64,000 nt of DNA from assembly GCF_020520425.1 (NCBI RefSeq), contig NC_079487.1:129106385-129170384 (forward strand), read 5' to 3'. The number at the start of each line of letters is the position of its first letter. Positions within the stretch are counted from its first letter, which is position 1. The position numbers and the translations under genes are program-made. Below the pieces are notes generated by a model, which saw only the letters and a list, made by a program, of their open reading frames with translations, did not search any database and had not been told where the DNA came from. This document shows, one piece after another, positions 1 to 10,636 of the stretch. The DNA comes from Spinacia oleracea. Taxonomy: Eukaryota > Streptophyta > Magnoliopsida > Caryophyllales > Amaranthaceae.

Positions 1-3000
1 ATAAGAAACCATTAGTAAAAAATAGTCTTTTTATCAGTAAAATCAGTTTTAGGGACTAAAACCAGATTCAAGTCAAAACCTCTCGTCATTAATACCTAAA
101 AATCAAATTCAATGATAACCGCCAAAATGTACTGAATTTTTTTACGGATATTACTCCAAAAAGATGCTGAATTTAAACTAAGGCTTAACTAAATTACTCA
201 AGGTATGTTTCCAGTATAAGACTTTCCATAAATCGCATAATAAATAACCACTAGAACCTCAAAAATACGCACTCTTCTGTTCTCTCCACTTAGAGAACTT
301 AGACATCAGAAACTCCCCAATTACACTTGCGATGTCAAAATCATATTTTCTCCTTCGGTAGCACTGATCATCATTTAAACCAAAAATAACACATAATGAT
401 AGCCTGCAAAACACAATGGACTTGGAACCCATAATCCTTCCATCAATAACCATCTAAACATATTTACATGATCTCTCCTAGTACACTTCCAAAATAGAAC
501 TTTCCATAAACCACAACATAAACACTATCACAAAAACCTCAAAATATTCAATTCAACAACAACAACATAAACTATTCAACCAAAGCAAGTTTGAACATTA
601 ACCATTAGTATGATTTACAATTAAAACTTCTTGGTTGAACCGCACAAGAAACTCCTAAAGCTGAAACCTCAATTACCTAACCTACTCTTACAAAAAATTA
701 TAAGATCAAAATCAGTAAGTCGACAAAAATGTAAGTGGACATCCAAAAAGTTATCCACTTGTAAACAAAACTCTCATCCATAATGATAACCATCAATACA
801 TATTGACCTTGGATCCTAATATTACTCCAGATGTTGCTTTTTAAACTAAGCTTTCACATATTAACTTCAAGCATGCTTTCAATATAAGACCCTTTCCATA
901 AACCGCATAATAAATCAACCACTTTCCTCTCTTCACTATGAAAACTTAGGCAACAAAAACTCCACTAATACTGTTGTCGAAATCACTTTCCTTCATTACT
1001 CAAGATTGACCCTCTCAATAATAACCATCAGAAAGTTCGAGATTACGCTCACTAAAATTCAAAAACAAAACATTCCATAAACTACATAATATACTCTATA
1101 CCTAGGCCCTCAAAAATAGCTATTCATATAATAAAAATATTTAGTCAAATCAAGTTTCGAACAGTTAGATAAGAAACCATTAGTAAAAAGCAGTCTGTTT
1201 ATAAGTAAAATCAGTTTTAGGGACTAAAATCAAGAATCAAGTCAAAACCTCTTGTCATTAATACCTAAAAATCAAATTCAATGAAAACCGCCAAAATGTA
1301 CTGAATTTTTTTACGGATATTACTCCAAAAAGATGCTGAATTTAAATTACTCAAAAGTATGTTTCCAATATAAGACTTTCCATAAATCGCATAATAAATA
1401 ACCACTAGAACCTCAAAAATAGGCACTCTTCTGTCCTCTCCACTTCGAGAACTTAGACATCAGAAACTCCCCAATTAAACTTGCGTTGTCAAAATCATAC
1501 TTTCTCCTTCGGTAGCACTGATCATCATTTAGACCCCAAATAACACATGATGATAGCCAACATAACACAATGGACTTGGAACCAATAATCCTTCCATCAA
1601 CAACCATTTAAACATATTTACAAGATCACTCCTAATACACTTCCAAAAAGAACTTTTCATAAACCACAACATAAACACAATCACTAAAACCTCAAAATAT
1701 TCACTTCAAAGCAAGTTTAAACATTTTACAAAACCATTAGTATGATTTACAATTAAAACTTCTTGGTTGAACCGCACAACTAACTCCTAAAGCTAAAACC
1801 TCAATTACCTAAACTACTCTTACGAAAAAAATATAAGATCAAAAGCAGTAAGTCGACAAAAATGTAAGTGGACATCAAAAAATTTATCCACTTGTAAACG
1901 AAACTCTCATCTATAATGATAACCATCAATACATATTGAACTTGGTTCCTAATATTACTCCAGATGTTGCTTTTTAAACTAAGCGTTCACATATTAACTT
2001 CAAGAATGCTTTCAATATAAGACCCTTTCCATACACCGCATAATAAATCTACCACTTTCCTCTCTTCACTATGAAAACTTAGGCAACAATGACTCCCCTA
2101 ACATTGTTGTCGATATCGCTTTCCTTCATTAATCAAGATTGACCCTCTCAATAATAACCATCAGAAAGTTCGAGATTACACTCACTAAAATTCCAAATCA
2201 GAACATTCCATAAACTACTACCTCCGTTCCTTAATGTTCTTTACGCTTACTATTTGCACGGACTCCAATGCAATATTCAACGACTTATATATCCATTTCC
2301 GTATGTGAAAAAATTATAAAATTTTGATATTTTGAAAATACATAATGAGACCAATCTAACAAGATCTTACATGATAACATTTTGATGTATAGAACAGTGG
2401 GAATCCACGGTCAAAGTTTTCATACTTTGGAATCATATTCCAAAGCGTAAAGAACATTAAGGAACAGAGGTAGTACATAATATACTCTATACCTAGGCCT
2501 TCAAAAATAGCTATTCATATATTAAAATCTTTAGTCAAATCAAGTTTCGAACAGTTAGATAAGAAACCATTAGTAAAAAATAGTCTTTTTATAAGTAAAA
2601 TCAGTTTTAGGGACTAAAACCAGATTCAAGTCAAAACCTCTCGTCATTAATACCTAAAAATCAAATTCAATGATAACCGCCAAAATGTACTGAATTTTTT
2701 TACGGATATTACTCCAAAATGATGCTGAATTTAAACTAAGGCTTAACTAAATTACTCAAGGTATGTTTCCAGTATAAGACTTTCCATAAATCGCATAATA
2801 AATAACCACTAGAACCTCAAAAATACGCACTCTTCTGTTCTCTCCACTTAGAGAACTTAGACATCAGAAACTCCCCAATTACACTTGCGATGTCAAAATC
2901 ATATTTTCTCCTTCGGCAGCACTGATCATCAATTTAAACCCAAAATAACACATAATGATAGCCTGCAAAACACAATGGACTTGGAACCCATAATCCTTCC

Positions 3001-3980
3001 ATCAATAACCATCTAAACATATTTACATGATCTCTCCTAGTACACTTCCAAAATAGAACTTTCCATAAACCACAACATAAACACTATCACAAAAACCTCA
3101 AAATATTCAATTCAACAACAACAACATAAACTATTCAACCAAAGCAAGTTTGAACATTAACCATTAGTATGATTTACAATTAAAACTTCTTGGTTGAACC
3201 GCACAAGAAACTCCTAAAGCTGAAACCTCAATTACCTAACCTACTCTTACAAAAAATTATAAGATCAAAATCAGTAAGTCGACAAAAATGTTAGTGGACA
3301 TCCAAAAAGTTATCCACTTGTAAACAAAACTCTCATCCATAATGATAACCATCAATACATATTGACCTCGGATCCTAATATTACTCCAGATGTTGCTTTT
3401 TAAACTAAGCTTTCACATATTAACTTCAAGCATGCTTTCAATATAAGACCCTTTCCATAAACCGCATAATAAATCAACCACTTTCCTCCCTTCACTATGA
3501 GAACTTAGGCAACAAAAACGTACCTAACACTGTTGTCAAAATCAATTTTCTTCATTACTCAAGATTGACCCTCTCAATAATAACCATCAGAAAGTTCGAG
3601 ATTACGCTCACTAAAATTCAAAAACAAAACATTCCATAAACTACATAATATACTCTATACCTAGGCCCTCAAAAATAGCTATTCATATAATAAAAATATT
3701 TAGTCAAATCAAGTTTCGAACAGTTAGATAAGAAACCATCAGTTTAAGGGACTAAAAACCAGATTCAATTGTACAAATCTATATAATAACCTTTAATCCA
3801 TCGGAAAGAAATCAAATATTTAGCAAATCACAGTTTATACCTCAACTGAGCAATCCCAGAGTCAGTCAAAAGTCAAAACCTCTCATCATTAATACCTACA
3901 AATCAAATTCAATGATAACCACCCAAATGTACTGAACTTTTTTACGGATATTACTGCAAAAAGATGCTGAATTTAAAATA
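1..3980. repeat. Tandem array of ~1.17-kb units (three plus a partial fourth)
   Basis: The phrase 'ataagaaaccatyagt' recurs at 1, 1169, 2559 and 3728, giving unit lengths of 1168, 1390 and 1169 bp. The long second unit contains a 256-bp Stowaway MITE; without it the unit is about 1134 bp. The fourth copy is partial: it carries about 110 bp of different sequence and fades out near 3980. Units 1 and 3 are almost identical, while unit 2 differs at many positions. No coding capacity is convincing; short minus-strand ORFs at 259-453 and 1413-1607 are the same repeat position read in different units. The array probably continues upstream of the window. It could be a satellite-like local array or a tandem duplication of an intergenic segment. 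Confidence 0.9.
2218..2473. mobile_element. Stowaway MITE (Tc1/mariner-type)
   Basis: This 256-bp element has inverted ends beginning CTACCTCCGTTCCTTAATG and is flanked by TA on both sides. The empty site is visible in neighbouring repeat units, where 'aaactacataat' is uninterrupted. The same family recurs at 40602, 63477 (opposite orientation) and, more decayed, at 39426. It encodes no protein and would rely on a mariner transposase in trans. Confidence 0.9.
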
Positions 3981-4489
3981 AATACTCCGCTTATACAATA
4001 AAATATATAGCACTCTCCTTGATACATAAAATGGTATACACATTCCTTAATAGAACATGGTCTCACTTTAAATCATCTCCATTTAGCAAAAGAAAAGATA
4101 CCCTATGAAAGAAGGCGTGAAACACAACATATTTCCACTAAACAATACAGCCCTAAGTTAAAAGAAACAATGGAGTCAAACTAGCACCCGAGAACAGTCC
4201 CAGTCCTACTTGGAACTTCACCAGTTCACTTAGACAGATTGGCAAAAATTACTGGTTTGTCCAACATTAACAATTTACATGTTGCTATAGAAAAAAATAA
4301 TAGCAAAAAATAAATAACTTAGTTAGTACAACAGTACACATAACATTACTAAGCATACATCACATCAATACTCAAATGTTCGAAAAACAAAGCAGGGAGT
4401 TGTAAAAATACTTCCATACTTCAAGTAAACAAGAAAACAAACCTGCCTCGAAGCACTACTAAGACGTTCTTAAACTAAGGATTCTCTAT

Positions 4490-5800
4490 CACGTGTTGGC
4501 TTGCAGCATAGTGGAAGATTACTGCTGAGGATCAAATTGTGGTTCCACAATAGCAGGTGTCCTGAAGGGTTTGCTGCAATTGCTCAGCCATCTGGTGGAA
4601 AAAGGGATTCTTGAGCTATCTGCTAAATCAGTTCCTTAACGCTTAGTAGGACCTGCATTCATGACATAATGCACATAATAAGAACAATACTAAGATCTTC
4701 AGTAAGCTTGAACACCACCTGTGGATTTTAAGTTACCTCTTTTAATGAGCAGCAGAGAGTAATGACAAAGGATTGCGAAAAAGAAGCAACGTTTAACCTC
4801 TTTGCATCCATAGTCCCTTGACAAGCTCAGTAAATGCTTACAGCGTGGGAAGACTGAACTGCGTATACATAAATGGTAACATACATCAGACCTTATTAGG
4901 ATTAATTCAATGGAAAACATAAAGAACAAAACAAAACTCCACCACTACTCATATACATTGTAGTGTAGGAAGTAGCCGAACAGTGGCTACCACTCACTTC
5001 CATTCCATACTCGTTATCCCTAACCCCTAAGGAAGCAATTGCATGATTAATTCCATACTCGTATCGTCATCTTGCACCTTAGAATCCTAAAGTACCTAAA
5101 AGAACGCTCATAAAATAACGAGCAAAATAGTAAACAGGCCATGAAGAGAATTTAATAACAAACACGTACTTAATAATCGGGAATTTTGGGCTCAATGACA
5201 CAATGTTTTGGAATTTAACATACATAATCACCTTAATTGTTCAACTAAACAACAAGACAAACAAATAAAAATAATCTTTTACATATTATATACACAACTA
5301 CACAAAACCGTCATCAGATCTTAAATTACAAAACAAATAGAGAGTTTGCTCACCTTTGGCGTATAATTCTTCTACTTCGATCAATTCCGATGAAACCCTA
5401 GCTGCCTAGCATTACTGTCTCAGAGATTAACTGGCACTGTTTCGTTGCCTGAAACAAGTGGATACCGGAATCACCTCCAAACCCTAGAATTCCCGTCTCA
5501 AATACTAATTGACACTGTTACGAGGACTAATTGACGTTTGAAAGACAGAATTACTCCGCAAAGTGAAGATTTTGATCGAAGTTTTCATGAAATCGGGGGG
5601 AGAATTAAGACGAACAGACAAAAGGATAAACATCGTCTAAGTTTAGGGTTAGGGTTTTGATCGGATTGTTAGTTTTATGCAGGAGGGATTTGGAATTTTG
5701 GAGAGAAAATATAAAGACGGAGTGTTGGGTCGGAATTATCACCGATGACGGCGACGAGGAGTGTTTTATTTTATGGCGGTTAATGTTTACGCGGTAGACA
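4490..5800 (-). other. Possible minus-strand gene or transcript, exons unresolved
   Basis: Read on the minus strand, 5800-5350 resembles a 5' leader rich in 'aaaccctaa'-type motifs and ends in a good donor (CAAAG|GTGAGC, near 5354). Acceptor-like and donor-like signals bound a possible exon near 4720-4860, which has an in-frame ATG (MDAKRLNVAS...). Another acceptor (ATGCAG|G) lies near 4653, before a short open stretch ending about 4500. No frame gives a recognisable protein, so the start, the splicing and even the coding nature are uncertain. It could be a short-peptide gene, a non-coding transcript or a decayed gene. The downstream side runs into the tandem array. Confidence 0.25.
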
Positions 5801-6021
5801 CTAGGCAATGAGTTGTAACAACGGAGGTTTACAGCTGTCTTTTTTTTTTTTTCTTCTTTTTTGACAACGGTCTTTTCTTTTCGGGTACTCCGGTTTGAGA
5901 TTTATTTTTAGTAATAACGGATTAACAAAATAAATGGTTTCCTTTCTATTCCCGTTTCATGCTATTTTTATCTTAAGGATCAAGATTATGCCTCGTAAGA
6001 TAACAATAAAATTACTAATTG

Positions 6022-6178
6022 TCCGTAGGTTAAGTGGTGATGGGATTGAATTTGGAAGGAATGACCGCGTGTTCGATCCCCCGCAATAAAAATTGGGAGG
6101 TAACTGGAAACTATCCGTCCAAAACTCGCCCCGAATTCGGATTAGGCATAAGGGTAACCGGGTAGTGACAAAAAAAAA
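6022..6178 (+). mobile_element. tRNA-derived SINE, copy 1
   Basis: A polymerase III box A-like sequence (GTTAAGTGGTGATGG, about 6029) and a box B (GTGTTCGATCCC, about 6070) are followed by a body containing 'ctcgccccgaattcggatta' and a short A tail. The same body occurs at 61209-61375. I could not find a clear target duplication. Confidence 0.75.
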
Positions 6179-6179
6179 T

Positions 6180-6480
6180 TGATTTTGTTGCGTTTCTTTG
6201 TATTCAGGCTTGAGGATTAAACCATTATATTGGTGTAAAGAATCTTTAATTAGTCTTGGTTTCCTCTCGGTTATCAATATATATCATGTCATGTAAGATA
6301 ATACGAAGTATAAAAAATTAAATGTTAATAAATGGTTTTGTTGCATTTCTTTCTATTCAGGTTGGAGGATTGAACCATTATACTGGTGCAAAGAATCCTC
6401 AAAGTAGTGTTGGTTTCCTCTCGATTATTGATAACATGCCATGTAAGATAGTACGAAATATCAAAAATAAAGGTTGATTT
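6180..6480. repeat. Diverged ~153-bp direct duplication
   Basis: Two copies, starting near 6180 and 6333, share 'tttctttstattcagg', 'ggttggaggatt', 'accattat', 'ggtttcctctcg' and 'catgtaagata'. No coding or transposon ends were recognised. Confidence 0.7.
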
Positions 6481-7032
6481 TTTTTTTTCCCTTCATTAAT
6501 TTTCCTCTGTCATTATCTATTGTCTCCTATGAACATTTTTAGAGTGAGAGATGACTGGATTAAAAAGGTCCAAACTAAAAAGAATTTGATATTTTGGCCT
6601 TAGTAGTCATAGTCTTGTAGTTGTCGTAGTCGTAATAATCGTAATCGTAGTAGTCGTAGTCGCCATGGTAGTGATAAGTGTATCCGTGTACATTAAACAA
6701 ATCAGTGTGAATTTATATGTATCTCCTAACCTCTGTGTACTTTAAACATAAAATAGGCTAGTGAGAAACAATTTAAAACAACCATTTTATAAATATTTAC
6801 AAGAGAAAAGCATTGAAGGTGTACAAATGAAAAAGGCCAAATTTGACTTTAAAAATATATATATTTAAAGAAAGTGGGGATAAAAAAAGTAAAAAGATAT
6901 ATAAATGTTCCATTTGTTCCTTTTAAATTTCTCCATACGAATGTTCTTTATGATCTCTCCATAAGTCTGGCCATAAATCATTCTACATTATGTGTTTCCA
7001 TGTTATTCTTCATTTTTAGGTATTAAGCGCAA

Positions 7033-7337
7033 CTAGTTTATGAGCCCGTTCAATGAACGGACAATTATATAGTGGTTGTTAAACGGTTTTTAAAGTGCTA
7101 ATTTTGTTGAAAGCTTGTGATTTTAGTGGGAAAAAGTTGAAAAAAATGAATTAAATAGTGAATTGATATGAATGAGAAAGATGAAGTTGAAGAGGTGTTG
7201 AAGTTGTAAACTACTTCGTGTAACAAATAACAAAAGGAAAAGTTGAAAAAAAAAAGAACAAATTAATGGATGAAAGATGAAAATAACACATGTCATCTAA
7301 TAATCTATGGTGTTCCTAGGTATAGACTAGGTATAGA
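7033..7337 (-). mobile_element. Short non-autonomous Helitron
   Basis: On the minus strand the 5' end is TCTATACCTAG, preceded by A. The 3' end is a hairpin (CCGTTCATTGAACGG) followed by a short spacer and CTAG, then T. This matches the Helitron rules (5' TC, 3' hairpin plus CTRR, insertion between A and T, no target duplication). It is 305 bp with no ORF. A second Helitron with a different interior lies at 41764-42192. Confidence 0.6.
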
Positions 7338-8459
7338 TTTAATTAAATCGAAAATAATTCATGTTGGAGATAGGAGTCAACATCAAGACTCTTGGTTACA
7401 TGTCAAGCCAAGGTTGCTGCCAAACTGAGATATTTTGTAGGAATTGGTATTGGAGTATGATATCTCACGTGGGAACAATTATAATTTTATTAGACGAGGT
7501 TTACGCACTCAGCAAGACTTCTTTGTTTGTTAAACTTCTTGTACGGTTGTACCTAGCTATATTGCAATTAGGAAACTAATAGTATTTTGGTATGTAATGA
7601 TCCCTAGAATTATTTAGTCTTGGGGAACAATTATAATTCTATTAGATGAGGTATTCTAGTTTAGCATATAAAAAAGGGTTTGGGCCTAACTAGAAAATAA
7701 GAGGGAAATATGAGGGGAATCATCAATTGAGGATTTATTGTATTATTTTACAAGAACATAATAATACGATAACATTTGAGGGGAGGAAATCTAAATTTTC
7801 TCACAAATACTTATGTCCTTCATTATTGTTTTTGTTATTTGTTATACTTATACGGAGTACATTGTTTTGTAGATTTTGTTCCTAATTGTTCATGGCACAC
7901 GTTTGATTATAGCAACTACTAATACGACAATGACTACTACTAAAATGCGTGAAGGTAACAAACTCATTGGTCGTCGGAAATAACGCATAATGGAGAAGAA
8001 AGACGTTAAGCTATGCCTCTAGCTCCTCCCCCACTCTCCGGAAGGGGTAGAAGAAAAGCCACCTTCTTGCTCTTCTCTCTGAGATGACAAAACCATTGCC
8101 TTATAAAAATTAACCTAATAAAATTGTTAAGTTACACTTGTCCTATGCGGACTCCAAAGAAGTTCGAGCTTAATTTTTTTTACTTCGTCGTTTTCACAAC
8201 TGCTTTTGAAATTAAGATCTCGATTCATATTAATTAGGGTGAGAATAGAGGAGGTAGGAGGTAGGAGGGGAGAGCTAAAACAAAGGTGTAGACGAATGAA
8301 AGACAACAGTCCTACTATGTACACTAAATTAGTGTACACCCAATTTTTGTAAATGTTTGCATAAAATGTATTATTAAGTAAAAAATTGTCTCCCTTTATG
8401 AACAAATTATACATTAACCATTTTTTTGTTTTTTTTGATAGTTTAGTAGGGTGGAAGTG
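7338..8459. other. Intergenic, no gene seen
   Basis: The sequence is AT-rich. A small ORF at 7361-7579 (+) has no recognisable features. A motif around 8316-8340 with a palindromic 'gtacactaaattagtgtac' is a remnant of the 'tgtacaataaatttattgtaca' MITE family seen at 9400 and 62657. Confidence 0.6.
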
Positions 8460-8472
8460 GCAAACGCAATAT

Positions 8473-9180
8473 TTTTTTTTTAACGCAACGAAGGATATAT
8501 TATATTAAGCTAAATCATAAGATAGTAGTCCAAATTTTACAAAAGGTACGAGCAAGACCACAAAAACTTGCAGCTCGTACAGATTAAACCAAAAGCTACT
8601 GTAACATCTATTCCTTAACCCAAAAACTGATCCCCCCTAAATACACTAAGCCCAATATTATATTCATCTAGATGAGGAAAGGGGATACTTAAACTACCGA
8701 AACTACTCTTTATCGCTTGAGAATTGGCCTTGCTTTGCATCTGAAGCTGTCTTTGCACTCACCAAATGAGTAGTCACTTTGGTAGGTATAGTTCCAAACA
8801 TAATTTCTGTTGTGACCGTTGTGGAGGGCTGTTCTTCTGGTGGGGGAGGAATCTCCAAGTTGATTACTTGTTCCCGTCGTTGAGATGCTGAAGAAGACTC
8901 ACCCATCTGCTTTAAACTATCCTTGGCCTGCTTAAGCTGAGTCTGATACACTACATCCGTGAATGGTGGCGGATCAAGGAACACTTTATGTCCCAATGCC
9001 ATTGAAATTGCATATTGCCCCATACAATGCGCTAGCTTGTTGAATAACCTTGGAAGGTGGGTGATCGAGAATGAACTGAATCTTGTCATCAGGCAAGCTA
9101 CGTCTTTGATAACCGGAGCCAATTCATGATGATAATAATCTTCCATTGATGTCAACAATTTTATCAACAGCTCCGCATCC
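8473..9180 (-). mobile_element. 5'-truncated LINE with RNase H-like tail
   Basis: An exact 13-bp target duplication (gcaaacgcaatat) lies at 8460-8472 and 9181-9193. Directly after the left copy is a T-run, the poly(A) tail of a minus-strand insert. The insert holds an open frame to 8703 whose start resembles the C-terminal part of a plant LINE RNase H domain (pattern ...ITHLPRLFNKLAH...). A proline/serine-rich tail and about 230 bp of 3' UTR follow. The 5' end is truncated at the insertion boundary, as is usual after incomplete target-primed reverse transcription. It differs from the LINE at 17510. A processed copy of a host RNase H-like gene is less likely. Confidence 0.75.
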
Positions 9181-9399
9181 GCAAACGCAATATATTGATG
9201 TTCAATTTTTGAACAATTTGTTGATCTGACCTCCCAGTATGAAATAGGTAGTATATACCAAAAAAATATTTTAACTAATTTTTAATGATCTTTTATTTTC
9301 ACTATTTGAAACTGATTTTATACTCGGGAATAACATTTTTTTTTGCTTTTCCGTATTACATTAAATTATTTTGGTGTCACACCAAGTTAACAACAAGAC

Positions 9400-9700
9400 C
9401 AATTTAGGTGTACAATAATTTATTGTACACCAATATAATTTTTACCCAGTTTTATCTAACTTTTATCAAATTTTCTCAAACGTTTATATTATTAAAAAAA
9501 AATTGATAGATAAACATTTTAAATGGTTAAATGATTAACTTTATACATTATTAGTGACTTTGAAAAAATATTTTTATTACAATAAAAAAATTTATCACTA
9601 AAAAAATAGAAAACTTTTACCTATATTAGGATAACTTTTAAACATTTTATATTAACTTTAAATTCGGTGTACAATATTTATCGTACATCTCATATAAATA
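9400..9700. mobile_element. MITE with palindromic 'tgtacaataaattattgtaca' ends
   Basis: Both ends carry variants of a self-complementary 'ggtgtacaatwwwttattgtacac' motif around an AT-rich core. A related copy in opposite orientation occupies 62657-62955 and shares 'attggtaaaaat/ttgggtaaaaatt'-type internal words. The superfamily is not assigned and exact ends are uncertain. Confidence 0.5.
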
Positions 9701-9759
9701 AAAATGTGTGTTCAATTCTAGCCATATTGGCTACTACAAACTTTTAGGAAAAACGGTCT

Positions 9760-10135
9760 AACGGTTAGACCACTTTTATGCATGCACTTTAACTAATTAG
9801 TTAACCGCTGAAACTAATTAGTTAAGTTTAAAATTTAATTAGTTAAGCAACGAAACCAATTAGTTATGCAACTGAACCAATTAGTAAGTACTGAACCAAT
9901 TAGTTAAACAATGAAACTGATTAGTTAAGCAATGAGATCAATTAGTTAAGATTTTATGAGTTTTAGTTATAAATAAGTTTGTTCGAAAATCATAACTATT
10001 CGACTCATAAATTTAACTATTTGTCTTTATACCTTAACTATTTTGTTATTCAATTAGTTATGATTTTATTACTTTTAGTTATATTTTACACTAGTTTAGT
10101 TAGTACCAAAAAAGTGGTCTAACCGTTAGACGGTC
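9760..10135. mobile_element. Inverted-repeat element with internal ~22-bp tandem repeats
   Basis: The two ends share an inverted repeat of about 25 bp (core GTCTAACGGTTAGACCACTTTT) with one mismatch in the aligned core. The interior (9790-9950) has about eight imperfect copies of 'aattagttaagcaatgaaac', most separated by about 20-23 bp. No ORF and no clear target duplication were found. It is probably a non-autonomous DNA transposon, possibly MULE-like. Confidence 0.55.
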
Positions 10136-10150
10136 TTACACAAAAGCTTT

Positions 10151-10242
10151 TGTATTGGCTACTGCTATAATCAAAACAGAATTTGAAGGCCGGAAGTGTA
10201 TTGGCTACTGCTATAATCAAAACAGAATTTGAAGGCCGGAAG
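10151..10242. repeat. Perfect 46-bp tandem duplication upstream of PIF1
   Basis: Copies at 10151-10196 and 10197-10242 are identical (begin 'tgtattggctactgctataa'). They lie about 400 bp upstream of the helicase start codon, in the likely promoter or 5' UTR. Identity suggests a recent slippage or repair event. Confidence 0.9.
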
Positions 10243-10636
10243 GCCCGAAAGCCCAAATTGTACTCCGTAGCATTATTGTCACTTCGACACTTCGTCAGTT
10301 TCTTCTCCAAGTCTCCACATTTCATCTCCTTCTACCTCCTCACTTCCCACTTTCCGGCTACTGCGTTGCCTCAATTTTGGAGACAAAATCCTCCGAATTC
10401 AACTTCCTCCATGTTTGAAATCGTGGATTAGCTCCGTGCAATCGTGGGTAAACTTCTTCTTTCTCTCTCCTACCTTCCATTTTATAAATTATTAATCTTA
10501 TATTGTATTATAAGTATGTACTTGTATATGATACATAGTTCAGAACCCCATTTAATTCACCAATTTATCAATCTCGTTGTTAATATTTCAATGAATTCTT
10601 GAACACCCAGAATTTAGAAAGTTTTGATTTTGAATC

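Noticed and set aside
259-453. Minus-strand ORFs at 259-453 and 1413-1607 with similar 64-residue products
   Set aside because: They are the same position of a tandem non-coding repeat; similarity comes from the repeat, and no start, promoter or domain supports a gene.
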